This document shows, in pieces, positions 1-7,223 of a stretch of DNA of 16,868 nt (positions within the stretch are counted from its first letter, which is position 1; every line of letters begins with the position of its first letter). Source of the stretch: DATCDR01 sp036510575 (GTDB lineage: Bacteria; Actinomycetota; Acidimicrobiia; Acidimicrobiales; Bog-793); NCBI GenBank assembly GCA_036510575.1, contig DATCDR010000162.1, forward strand, positions 1 through 16,868. Direction: 5' to 3'. The notes under the pieces are model-generated. The model did not search any database, was not told the DNA's origin, and was given only the letters and a program-made list of their open reading frames with translations. The position numbers and the translations under genes are program-made.

Positions 1-367
1 CCCGAAGGCTCTACGTCTTGCTACGAATTGCCCGCGTTGGCATCATCGCGGGCATTGCCACCCGGAACATGCGAGGCACGCTCGGCTGTCGACGAAGGCC
101 CGATCCTCACATTGGGCACTCGTTCAACACCAGCCACCTAGAAGCGTGTGCTGCGAGAGACCGGGACCTGGACGGACCAATCAGCGTCTCTTTTTGACCC
201 GCTCAGGCCCGAAATCCGTCTCGATATCGCTCCCGCGCGGGTACCCATCCGCAATGGGCTTCGCTTGCGGCAACAATCCGGCCGAGACGCCATCGTCGGA
301 CGCGAGCGAGTCGCGAGGCCCCACATTTGAAGTAGTCAAGGGGCTGTCGTCAAGAAGCGCACTCGTC
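1..367. other. Non-coding or unassigned left edge
   Basis: No gene is recognised here. Short open frames cross the segment but none has a recognisable protein or a start with a ribosome binding site. An 8-bp inverted repeat (TGCCCGCG at 29-36, CGCGGGCA at 47-54, 10-nt loop) could be the terminator of a gene off the left edge, but no T-tract follows it. Confidence 0.4.
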
Positions 368-1234
368 CTAATTCTCAGACGAAGCAATGTCCTCTTGAAT
401 ATCGGCTGACGCCTTGGCGGTGTAGAAGATCGGCCATCCAATTTCGGTGCGCCACTGCTGTTCATCAGGGGTCTCGTGAGGACCGATCACGTAGTACTCG
501 CGAATCGGCCCCACGAGAGCGAGAGCGTGATCGGTCACGTGGGTGGCGAGTGCCCCGTAGGCGAGGTCTACGTCCGAGTGGTCGCCGGCGTGGACGATGA
601 TCGCGAGCTCGACCTCGGGCACTACGAGCGAGATCACTCGCCCGGTATCTCGCACCGACTCGGCGCACGGCACGAAAACGGTGGCCTCTCCCCGCTCATG
701 AGAGAACAGCTCGTTGGCGTAGATGCCGCCTCCGGGACCCGCTGGAGCGATCTTTTGGGCCGCAAGAACCGCGTGCAGCTCGCCGAGCGCGCCCTGATAC
801 CAGGTACTGGCGTCCCTGACGTCAATAACTTCGCTCACAGCTGCGGCAGGAGTGGCCGGTATCCGCCGATGCCCGATAGCCACGGCAATCGCGCCACTTG
901 GTGCTTCGAGGAGGTCGCGAAGTGACGCCGCTGCCGCTTGCGTGCGGGCGAGGGTCGTCTCGAGACGCCGGAGGTGCCCGGCGATGAGCTCGTTGCGGGC
1001 GGCCAGGTCGGGCGTCGTAATGACGGCTTGAATCTCCTCGAGAGGCATATCGAGGGAGCGGAACCGGCGAATGACCTGCGCGGTGGGAATCTGGTCGGTG
1101 GTGTAGCGACGGTGCCCCGTCATTGAGTCGACGTCGGCGGGCTCCAGTAGCCCGATGCGGTGGTAATGGCGGAGGGTCTTGATATTCAGGTGGGTGGCTC
1201 GAGAAAAATCACCTATGGCCATTGAAGCTCGCAT
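368..1234 (-). CDS. MerR-family transcriptional regulator with GyrI-like effector domain
   Basis: 288 residues. The N-terminus is a MerR winged helix-turn-helix: IGDFSRATHLNIKTLRHYHRIGLL (about residues 7-30), then the wing GHRRYTTDQI and a helix with RRFRSLDMPLEEI. A helical linker (about 75-110) precedes a C-terminal domain (about 130-270) like the GyrI/BltR/BmrR small-molecule-binding fold, with EYYVIGP and ending near WPIF. Known relatives bind drugs or metabolites and untwist a promoter with a long spacer. I prefer the ATG at 1234; an in-frame ATG at 1222 (MAIGDF) is also possible. Neither has a ribosome binding site at normal spacing, which fits the leaderless transcript predicted from the upstream promoter. 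The gene is divergent from a SnoaL-like gene that it may also control. The inducer cannot be told from the sequence. Confidence 0.88.
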   Translation of the reverse strand: MRASMAIGDFSRATHLNIKTLRHYHRIGLLEPADVDSMTGHRRYTTDQIPTAQVIRRFRSLDMPLEEIQAVITTPDLAARNELIAGHLRRLETTLARTQAAAASLRDLLEAPSGAIAVAIGHRRIPATPAAAVSEVIDVRDASTWYQGALGELHAVLAAQKIAPAGPGGGIYANELFSHERGEATVFVPCAESVRDTGRVISLVVPEVELAIIVHAGDHSDVDLAYGALATHVTDHALALVGPIREYYVIGPHETPDEQQWRTEIGWPIFYTAKASADIQEDIASSEN

Positions 1235-1240
1235 GCCGTA

Positions 1241-1271
1241 AGTATGAAACCTCCTCCTAGGGGAGAAACAA
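1241..1271 (-). promoter_or_regulatory. MerR-type promoter/operator with 19-bp spacer
   Basis: Read on the minus strand: a -35 TTGTTT (1271-1266), exactly 19 bp, then a -10 CATACT (1246-1241). The spacer contains the near-palindrome CTCCCCTAGGAG. A 19-bp spacer with a central dyad is the hallmark of MerR-controlled promoters. Only six bases separate the -10 from the regulator's ATG at 1234, so transcription would begin at or beside the start codon. The same operator lies about 90 bp upstream of the divergent SnoaL-like gene and could control both directions. Confidence 0.7.
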
Positions 1272-1362
1272 GTACCGATTTAGCTCTTGCCTCTCCCGCG
1301 AGGGCATGCCCGAAGCTTGGTTACAGGCGGTCAAAGGGACCACCTACGAAAGGACCAAGACC

Positions 1363-1722
1363 ATGACTACATCCCTTCCTCCCGTCGTCGCCGAGTACCT
1401 CGCTGGGGTCAACGCCTTCGACGTCGATGCCATCATCGCCACCTTCGCGCCCGATGCCTACGTCAACGACGCCCGTCGCGAGATCAACGGCGTCGTTGCC
1501 ATCCGAAAGTGGGCCGAAAAGGAGATGGTCGGCGACCACGTGACCATGGAGCCGCTTGAGGTCGTCGACCACTACGGCCAGACCATCGTGCGCTCTCGCT
1601 ACGACGGTAGCTACGACAAGACCAACCTGCCTGCCGAGCTGATCATGTCGGACTACTTCAGCGTGCGCGACAGAAAGATCGTCAGCCTCACTGTTGTCCG
1701 CAACCAGCCATCTCCGTACTAA
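1363..1722 (+). CDS. SnoaL-like / nuclear transport factor 2-fold protein
   Basis: 119 residues from the ATG at 1363, chosen because GAAAGGA (1348-1354) lies 8 bp upstream; an in-frame upstream ATG at 1306 lacks a site. The sequence VVAEYLAGVNAFDVDAIIATFAPDAYVNDARREINGVVAIRKW is typical of SnoaL-like NTF2 folds, and a later strand pattern (YFSVRDRKIVSLTVVRN) matches the end of the cone-shaped barrel. Members include ketosteroid isomerases, polyketide cyclases and many uncharacterised single-domain proteins. No substrate can be assigned. It is divergent from the MerR regulator, an arrangement that suggests regulation by it, perhaps in response to a small hydrophobic ligand. No signal peptide or membrane segment is seen, so it should be cytosolic. 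Confidence 0.85.
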   Translation: MTTSLPPVVAEYLAGVNAFDVDAIIATFAPDAYVNDARREINGVVAIRKWAEKEMVGDHVTMEPLEVVDHYGQTIVRSRYDGSYDKTNLPAELIMSDYFSVRDRKIVSLTVVRNQPSPY

Positions 1723-1727
1723 TCGCC

Positions 1728-1743
1728 TAGCTGGTTCCAGCTA
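1728..1743. repeat. 16-bp palindrome just after the SnoaL-like stop codon
   Basis: TAGCTGG-TT-CCAGCTA is a perfect 7-bp inverted repeat starting 5 bp past the stop codon. The 2-nt centre is too tight for a good RNA hairpin unless inner pairs open, and there is no T-tract. It may be a weak terminator or a dimeric protein-binding site. Confidence 0.4.
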
Positions 1744-2237
1744 CTTGCCACGTGCGGCGAAACGGAGCAGAACTGTGAAGTACGAACTTGACCCAGGAGC
1801 TGGCACCGGCGACGGCAGGTCTTGTCGCCAAGGCGCGGGAGGCCCCACGTCCAGCGCGCGGCGATTGGCGAGCGCTTCCGCTAAGCGTCACCGAAACGTG
1901 TTGACGTTGTCGTTCACTCCTGGGTTGCCCGGCGAAGGTGGCGGCCGCCTATCTGCCCCCGTTGTTAAACGACCATCCGCCCACCAGGTGAGCCTCCTTT
2001 GGCAGTGTCGAGCCGTCTACCAAAAGAAGCTTCACGGCAACTCCCGATTAGCCCCGCGGCCCGCAAAGGGCGGTTCTCGCGTTGAATCTGGCCGACCTAT
2101 TGGGCTACCTACAGCACCATGCCGAGCCTGCGATCGAGCAACATCGCAATCTCCTTGCCATCAATCCTTGCGGTCGGACACACTTGCCTTGCGGAGATAT
2201 TGCGTCGCGTAAGAAGCCGATAGAGAAGAGGTTCAAG
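1744..2237. other. Intergenic stretch of about 490 bp without a recognised gene
   Basis: Open frames cross the segment but none has a plausible start with a binding site or a recognisable protein. The frame leading into the next gene (from 2082) is open but poor in family-like sequence before the ATG at 2238. No convincing promoter pair was found. It probably holds the promoter for the two genes that follow. Confidence 0.4.
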
Positions 2238-2633
2238 ATGATTGCAACGACATGGGGGGCCGGACAGGTCGCCTATTCCATCCTCTGGTTCTTCCTCCTC
2301 TTCATCGAGATTTGGTTGGCGATCTCGATCTTCATCGACATCTTCCGCAGCCACGATTTGAAGGGATGGGCGAAGGCGGCCTGGCTACTTCTGGTGTTTG
2401 TAATCCCAATCGTCGGAATTCTGGCGTACCTAATTTTCCGCGGCGACACGATGCGCGCCCACCAGATCCAGGCCGCCCAAGAACAGCGGAATTTTCTCCA
2501 GCATGCCGTCGGTCAGTCGCCGGCCGATGAGCTTTCTAAGCTCCTCGAGCTGAAAAACATGGGCGCCTTGACCGAGACGGAGTTCGAGAAATTGAAAGGT
2601 CATGTGATCGACCGATCTTCGCAAGTGAACTAG
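2238..2633 (+). CDS. PLDc_N / SHOCT-domain small membrane protein
   Basis: 131 residues from the ATG at 2238, with AGAAGAGG (2223-2230) 7 bp upstream. Two membrane segments are evident: about residues 12-34 (SILWFFLLFIEIWLAISIFIDIF) and about 48-67 (AWLLLVFVIPIVGILAYLIF). The second carries the PxxG..YLIFRGD pattern of the phospholipase D N-terminal (PLDc_N) helical hairpin, without any HKD catalytic domain. The C-terminus (about 98-127) is a SHOCT domain: DELSKLLELKNMGALTETEFEKLKGHVI, a short helical pair found on many membrane and stress proteins and proposed to bind nucleic acids or oligomerise. Such proteins are common in actinobacteria and have no established function. The DUF2252 gene starts 31 bp downstream on the same strand, so the two are probably co-transcribed. 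Confidence 0.85.
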   Translation: MIATTWGAGQVAYSILWFFLLFIEIWLAISIFIDIFRSHDLKGWAKAAWLLLVFVIPIVGILAYLIFRGDTMRAHQIQAAQEQRNFLQHAVGQSPADELSKLLELKNMGALTETEFEKLKGHVIDRSSQVN

Positions 2634-2664
2634 CTCATCCACTTTCTGCCCGAGAAGGACCACG

Positions 2665-4015
2665 ATGGCATACGTGCGAACGAACGGTCGTTCCAACGCT
2701 CCGAGCGCTAGCGAAAAAGGGAAGGTACTTCGCAGCAGCGTCCCAAGAAGCAGTCATGCGTCATGGTCCTCACCCTCTGGTCGCGAGCCGATCGCCATCT
2801 TGGAAGCCCAGAACGCGAGTCGGGAACCCGAACTTGTTGCGGTGCGCGTCGGTCGCATGATGGAGTCGCCGTTCGCCTTCTTCCGTGGTGCAGCCGCAGT
2901 AATGGCCGCTGATCTCGGCTCCACGTCGGTGTCGGGCATCGAAGTCCAAGCATGTGGTGATGCGCATCTTTCTAACTTCGGGTTGTACGCGTCGCCCGAG
3001 CGCGCTGCTCTTTGACGTGAACGACTTTGATGAAACATCGCGCGCTCCTTGGGAGTGGGACGTCAAGCGACTCGCAGCCAGTGCAACCGTGGCCCCCCGC
3101 CAGAACGGGTACGACGACGCAACAGCAGCCGACATCACACGCGCTGGCGTGCGCTCCTACCGGCAACGGATGGCGATGTTTGCCGAGATGACATCGCTCG
3201 ACACCTTCTACGCACACGTGGACGCCGAGACAGCCCTCACGTTGTCAAAGGCCGCGACACCTGTGGTTCAAAGAGAATTCGCCAAAGCCAGGAAGAACAC
3301 ATCGGCTCGGGTGCTAGCAAAGTTGACGGTTACGAATGCTGACGGGCTGCCACGACCCGTTGATCAACCGCCCGTGCTCTCGCACTCTTCCAGGCTGCAA
3401 GGTGAGGATACGGTCCGGACCTTCCTTGAGCGATACCGCGCCACCGTCCGAAAGGACGTCCAAGCCCTCCTCGAGGAGTTCCGCCTCGTCGATGTTGCAC
3501 ACAAGGTCGTCGGCGTAGGCAGTGTGGGAACGCGCTGCTTCATTGCTCTTTTGCTCGACCGGAAAGGAACACCACTCTTCCTCCAAATAAAAGAGGCCCA
3601 GCCGTCGGTTCTCGAGCCGCATTGGGCTAGCGCGCGAAGCTCTCAACAAGGACAGCGAGTGGTGAATGGCCAGCTGATCATGCAGGCGGCAAGTGACGTC
3701 TTTCTCGGCTGGGCCACCGGCGAAGACGGCCGACACCTCTACGTCAGGCAGTTCAAAGACATGAAGGGATCGGTCGACAACGCGAGCCTCGGTCCTGCCG
3801 CGCTCGCGGAGTACCTCGAGCTGTGCGGTTGGACCCTCGCCCGCGCCCACGCACAGTCCGGCCGCAGCGAGGAGATCGCTGGCTACCTTGGTTCGAGCGA
3901 GCAATTCGACGCGGCAATCACCAGCTTCGCTAAGTCCTACGCCGAGCAGAACGATCACGCACGCCTCAACGAAGCGGTCAACTCTGGAAAAATTGCCGCG
4001 GTGCGCGGAGTCTAA
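2665..4015 (+). pseudogene. DUF2252 family protein, interrupted by a frameshift
   Basis: Together the two frames make a full-length DUF2252 protein of about 450 residues. The first (2665-3015) holds GREPIAILEAQNASREPELVAVRVGRM, SPFAFFRGAAAVMAADL and CGDAHLSNFG, then stops at TGA 3013-3015. The second frame, open through 3016-4015, resumes at once with FDVNDFDET and EWDVKRLAAS and runs to the usual C-terminus (IAGYLG...FAKSYAEQNDHARL). The CGDAHLSNFG and FDVNDFDE stretches resemble kinase-like nucleotide-binding loops, but no DUF2252 activity is established. An ancestral CGCGCG that lost CG near 3001-3004 would explain the break. The stop context is CTT TGA C, identical to the RF2 programmed +1 site but with no strong Shine-Dalgarno before it. 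The start at 2665 has AAGGACCA 2 bp upstream. It may be a pseudogene, a sequencing error or, less likely, programmed frameshifting. Confidence 0.85.
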
Positions 4016-4094
4016 GGACGCCACTCAACGGCAATGCCTGCCGCGCTACCGGGCCCCACCGAGCAAAAGATCGGCGCACACGACAAGCAAAAGT

Positions 4095-4115
4095 GTCGCT
4101 CCCGAGCCGAGCGAC
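4095..4115. terminator. Hairpin between convergent genes
   Basis: GTCGCTC (4095-4101) and GAGCGAC (4109-4115) form a perfect 7-bp stem with a 7-nt loop, between the stop codons of the DUF2252 gene (+) and the MetE-like gene (-). There is no clear T-tract either side. Two further exact palindromes follow: CGACCCGGGTCG (4127-4138) and CTGGAT-T-ATCCAG (4153-4165). A bidirectional terminator is likely from position. Confidence 0.45.
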
Positions 4116-4180
4116 CGCCGCTCAGACGACCCGGGTCGAACTCAGCAACTCGCTGGATTATCCAGTTGGTCAGGAGCTGG

Positions 4181-5329
4181 TCACCTCTGATTCCACAATC
4201 TCTTCGTGGCGATTTCGGCTCCCTCGGCCATCGCCTTCAACTTCGCCCACATCACTACTGGGTGGACACGGGGTGTTAAGCGCGCGGTAGTGCCGAAGCC
4301 GCAGTCGGTTCCGGCGATGACGTTCTCGCGTCCGAGAAGGTCCGCGTATTGCACGATCCGTTGCGCGACGAGCTCGGGATGTTCGACGAAGTTGGTTGTG
4401 GAATCGATAACGCCCGGTATGAGGATCTTGCCGTCAGGAAGCGCCACATCGCGCCAGAGCTGCCACTCGTGAGCATGCCGCGGGTTCGCCGCCTCGATCG
4501 AGTACGCCTGCGCGTGGACTTCCAATACCTGATCAACGATCTGCTTGAGGTCGATGTCCAGCGTGTGCGGGCCCTCGGAGTTTCCCCAGCAGACGTGGTA
4601 CCGCACGGACTCTTCTGGGATTCCCGCGAGGGCGTAGTTAAGCGCTTCATTTCTCAGTGAGTTCGTCTGCCGGTAGTCATCGAATCGATCAGCTCCGAAT
4701 TCGATGCTCCATGCCATCGGTAGGTCGGGAGCGTCGATCTGGAGAAGCAGCCCTGCGTCGACGATCGCTCGGTACTCATCCCTCAGCACCTCTGCCAAGG
4801 CGACGAGGTAGTCCTCATCGCTCGGGTAGTACATGTTCGGGATCCGCATCGCGATGATTCCTGGTGACGGCGCGGGAAGGAACGCCTCCTCCACCGTCAC
4901 TTTGTCCAGCGCCGCTTTCAGGTTCTCGATATCCACAACAACTGCGTCTTTGTCCTTCCAACTGAGCGGACCGACACAGAGGGGCCGACGTGGGCCCGTA
5001 GGAGCTTGCTGGCCTACGTAGTAGTCCGGATAGTCGAGGCGCCTGTTGGGAAAGATGGGATTCGGATCCTCTCCATCGAGCCCGTTAAGACGGTCTGCGA
5101 CGTAGTCCGAAAACATCGGCTTGGAAAGCTCGCCATCGTCGACGATGTCAATTCCGCACTCAGCCTGGCTCTTGACGACATCAGCTACCGCGAGACGGAG
5201 GCGCCCAAAAAATGCTTCGTTGTCGATGGGCTCGCCGAGTACTCGAGCGTGGATCATTTCGAGCAGCTCCGGCGGACGGAACAGGCTTCCTGCATGGGTA
5301 GTAAGCGTTCGGTCGAAACTTCGCTTAAT
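4181..5329 (-). CDS. MetE C-terminal-type (cobalamin-independent methionine synthase-like) zinc methyltransferase, ATT start
   Basis: 382 residues if translation begins at ATT 5329-5327. This gives MKRSFDRTLTTHAGSLFRPPELLE, the usual N-terminus of this family (TTHxGSLxRP). An in-frame TGA at 5347-5345 leaves no ATG, GTG or TTG upstream, and GGGAGG lies 8 nt before the ATT. The first ATG (5257) would remove the conserved first strand. The fold is the barrel of the MetE catalytic domain without the N-terminal half. All four zinc ligands are in place: His245 and Cys247 (YHVCWGN), Glu279 (YSIEAANPR) and Cys343 (GTDCGFGT). Known relatives move methyl or alkyl groups onto zinc-bound thiols such as homocysteine or coenzyme M; the substrate here is unknown. 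No folate or cobalamin gene is nearby. It probably acts as a soluble cytosolic enzyme. Confidence 0.88.
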   Translation of the reverse strand: MKRSFDRTLTTHAGSLFRPPELLEMIHARVLGEPIDNEAFFGRLRLAVADVVKSQAECGIDIVDDGELSKPMFSDYVADRLNGLDGEDPNPIFPNRRLDYPDYYVGQQAPTGPRRPLCVGPLSWKDKDAVVVDIENLKAALDKVTVEEAFLPAPSPGIIAMRIPNMYYPSDEDYLVALAEVLRDEYRAIVDAGLLLQIDAPDLPMAWSIEFGADRFDDYRQTNSLRNEALNYALAGIPEESVRYHVCWGNSEGPHTLDIDLKQIVDQVLEVHAQAYSIEAANPRHAHEWQLWRDVALPDGKILIPGVIDSTTNFVEHPELVAQRIVQYADLLGRENVIAGTDCGFGTTARLTPRVHPVVMWAKLKAMAEGAEIATKRLWNQR

Positions 5330-5337
5330 TGTCGCTA

Positions 5338-5343
5338 CCTCCC
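5338..5343 (-). promoter_or_regulatory. Ribosome binding site that supports the ATT start
   Basis: GGGAGG on the minus strand, separated by eight bases (TAGCGACA) from ATT at 5329-5327. Spacing is ideal for ATT and wrong for any other in-frame codon; the first ATG is 80 bases away. Confidence 0.7.
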
Positions 5344-5622
5344 GTCAGTCTCGCCGGCACGGTGACCAATCAGTTCGACTACCTGCGCAGCTGGTGACAA
5401 TGTAAGCGAACCGCGGTCCGGCCCTCTTCTGCACCGGATTCGCGAGATCATGGAGCTGCGAGAGCTTGCCGCAGCGGGGTATCGACACTTTGGCCAGAGA
5501 AGAATCTCGTCATCACGCCTAGCTGGCGGCATGTCATCCGTGAGGACGCAGTATTTCGGCAACTTGAATTCCTGGTGGGCGGAGTGGCGATGTCCGCGGA
5601 CGAGCAGTCGTAGCCTCCAGGC
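5344..5622. other. Divergent intergenic region, no gene recognised
   Basis: This segment separates the minus-strand MetE-like gene from the plus-strand aquaporin gene and must hold both promoters. I see no convincing -35/-10 pair and no recognisable protein. Open frames on the minus strand across 5335-5910 are antisense shadows of the aquaporin coding sequence. Confidence 0.4.
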
Positions 5623-6486
5623 ATGACCGTTGGCCGAGCACAGGAACTCTTCGAGAGAGGCACGTTTCTCGCCCGGGGACCGCTCGAGTCCGAGCCGCCC
5701 TGGGTGCGCGATCCACGTTCTGAGGGGCATGAGTGGCGACGCCTCTTCGCCGAGGTGTTCGGCACGTTCCTGCTCGTCGTCGTGGCCGCGGGGGCCGGGG
5801 TGGTCGATGCCGTCTCCCATGGCCAGGTCCCGCTCGACGCTCAGGTCGTCGCGCCCGGATTGATAGTCATGGCGATCATCTACTTCATGGGCATGGTGAG
5901 CGGAGCCCACTTGAACCCTGTGGTCACGCTATCATTCGCCACCCGAGGCGACTTCCCTTGGAGCCGAGTGCCGGGCTATGTCGTAGCCCAGCTTGTCGGG
6001 GCAATCGGTGCGTCGTTCTTCCTACGTGCCCTCTTCGGCACCGTTGGTCGTCTCGGAGCGACGCTCCCCGGGCCTGGAATCTCATCCGGCAAGGTGATTG
6101 TTGTCGAAGCATTTCTCACGCTCGGCCTCGTAAGCGTCATCCTCGGGACCGCCTCTGGTGCGCGCAATGTCGGCGCGAATGCGGCGCTCGCGGTGGGAGG
6201 GTACATCGCCCTCGCCGGGCTGTGGGCAGCACCGATCACCGGGGCGTCGATGAATCCCGCCCGATCGCTCGGACCACAGCTTGTGGCCGACGACTGGACC
6301 AGCTGGTGGGCCTACGTCGCTGGACCTCTTTGCGGTGGCCTGTTGGCCGTGGCGATCGCTTGGATCTTGCGAGGACCTCCAAGCCTGGCGGCCAGCGCCG
6401 CCGCCCAAGGGGAAGACCCAGCCGATCAGGTCGACGACTCGAGAACATCGCAGCAAAACCAGCGAGGAGAGACCAACGGAGAGTGA
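5623..6486 (+). CDS. MIP family channel (aquaporin/glyceroporin-like), NPV variant
   Basis: 287 residues with the six-helix, two-half-helix plan of the major intrinsic protein family. Helix 1 starts at RLFAEVFGTFLLVVVAAGAGVV (about 40-61). The first half-helix is SGAHLNPVVTL (residues 93-103), with NPV replacing the usual NPA. The second is TGASMNPARSLGP (206-218), with canonical NPA and the selectivity-filter arginine at 214. The long N-terminus (about 38 residues) and the hydrophilic C-terminal tail (about 252-287) are cytoplasmic in this topology. The channel would pass water or small neutral solutes; specificity cannot be assigned. The ATG at 5623 has only a weak CTCCAGG upstream, so a later start before residue 38 is possible. 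The next gene overlaps its 3' end by 11 bp, which suggests an operon. Confidence 0.92.
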   Translation: MTVGRAQELFERGTFLARGPLESEPPWVRDPRSEGHEWRRLFAEVFGTFLLVVVAAGAGVVDAVSHGQVPLDAQVVAPGLIVMAIIYFMGMVSGAHLNPVVTLSFATRGDFPWSRVPGYVVAQLVGAIGASFFLRALFGTVGRLGATLPGPGISSGKVIVVEAFLTLGLVSVILGTASGARNVGANAALAVGGYIALAGLWAAPITGASMNPARSLGPQLVADDWTSWWAYVAGPLCGGLLAVAIAWILRGPPSLAASAAAQGEDPADQVDDSRTSQQNQRGETNGE

Positions 6487-6847
6487 ACACTGGAAGGACG
6501 AGCCGGACAAAGAGGACTACCCATCGACCCGAAGTTATCTGTCCCTCTTGGTCGCTCCCGCCCAAGCGAAGAAGATCACCAAGCCCTGGAAAGCGAGAGC
6601 AAGATCCACGCGGTACAGGGCCAAGGATCTGCTCCGGGCTAGCAATCTGCCCTTGTCGCCAATCGACGACCCTGAAGTCGCAAAGGATCCCGCCAGAGTG
6701 AAAGCCGGCACGAAGCTCTCCCCGGTACTTCTCGTCCGGGGAGAGCCGCTGTGGGTCGCCGACGGCGACCATAGGATCTGCGCCAGCTACCACATCGACG
6801 AGGATGCTGAGATCTTCTGCCGCATCGTGGCGAGGCCACTGACCTGA
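6476..6847 (+). CDS. Small ParB-fold-like hypothetical protein, start codon reads ACG
   Basis: The protein-like frame reads ESEHWKDEPDKEDYPSTRSYLSLL, then YRAKDLLRASNLPL, then a ParB/sulfiredoxin-like core: DPEVAKDPARVKAGTKLSPVLLVRG with WVADGDHRICASYHIDEDAEIFCRIV. The LSPVLLVRG...ADGxHR pattern resembles the nucleotide-binding N-domain of ParB-like proteins. I recall this as a recurring stand-alone hypothetical of about 120 residues beginning M.xHWKDEPD. No ATG, GTG or TTG exists at the right place. ACG at 6476 is where the family methionine would fall, with GAGGAGA (6464-6470) 5 bp before it. An in-frame TTG at 6548 has no binding site and would drop 24 residues. So either ACG is used, helped by coupling to the overlapping aquaporin stop at 6484-6486, or the ATG was lost by a T-to-C change. 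Function unknown. Confidence 0.6.
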   Translation, partial: TESEHWKDEPDKEDYPSTRSYLSLLVAPAQAKKITKPWKARARSTRYRAKDLLRASNLPLSPIDDPEVAKDPARVKAGTKLSPVLLVRGEPLWVADGDHRICASYHIDEDAEIFCRIVARPLT

Positions 6848-7028
6848 GTCCGGACGCCGCTGTCCCAGTCCTGCTCTCCCAACGACGCAACAGGCTCGGT
6901 GGCGACGCTGACCACTCAGCGTCCGCAACCATCTTCGCAAGCTCGGTTTTCGCCTCACGACCGCCGGCACCGGAGTTCGTCCTTTTGAATCGCGGAAGGT
7001 CGTGGCGACGTGCAGAGGTGGCGAACTA

Positions 7029-7057
7029 TTGAATGTGCGGATTTGGCTATTGATACT
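7029..7057 (+). promoter_or_regulatory. Sigma70-like promoter upstream of the patatin-like gene
   Basis: TTGAAT (7029-7034), a 17-bp spacer, then GATACT (7052-7057). The hexamers and spacing fit a housekeeping promoter. Transcription would start near 7064, leaving a leader of about 160 nt before the ATG at 7224. Confidence 0.55.
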
Positions 7058-7074
7058 GTTGAGTTTGTTCAGAA

Positions 7075-7162
7075 GCGCTGTCGCAGCGCACCGTCTAAGG
7101 AGGTGAGTCCGATTCTTTTCGTTCACTGTCGGGTACTCACCCTTGCACGCTGGAGCTTTTAG
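7075..7162 (+). promoter_or_regulatory. Structured 5' leader with full anti-SD complement and possible leader ORF
   Basis: In order: a 6-bp hairpin GCGCTG-TCG-CAGCGC (7075-7089); TAAGGAGGTGA (7096-7106), an 11-base complement of the usual 16S rRNA 3' end; and ACTCACC (7135-7141), able to pair with GGTGAGT (7102-7108). No ATG follows the strong Shine-Dalgarno. A frame from GTG 7103 or ATT 7112 runs to TAG 7160-7162, encoding at most 19 residues. The layout could sequester a ribosome site or encode a leader peptide upstream of the patatin gene. The function is inference. Confidence 0.4.
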
Positions 7163-7223
7163 AGCTTCGTCGTAATCAGTCCCTGGGTACCCGCATCTCG
7201 GATGCCCTGAAGGGGACCAAGAC

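Noticed and set aside
29..187. Possible CRISPR or phage-like repeat content at the left edge
   Set aside because: Only one short inverted repeat is present; no regularly spaced direct repeats anywhere in the window.
1694..2212. 172-codon open frame after the SnoaL-like gene
   Set aside because: It overlaps the SnoaL-like gene end, has no binding site, mixed composition and no recognisable protein pattern.
5335..5910. 191-codon minus-strand frame antisense to the aquaporin start
   Set aside because: His/Arg/Asp-rich composition typical of antisense frames; the opposite strand encodes a clear membrane channel.
7096..7106. TAAGGAGGTGA as the antisense end of a 16S rRNA gene remnant
   Set aside because: Flanking bases on neither strand resemble 16S rRNA beyond the 11 bases.
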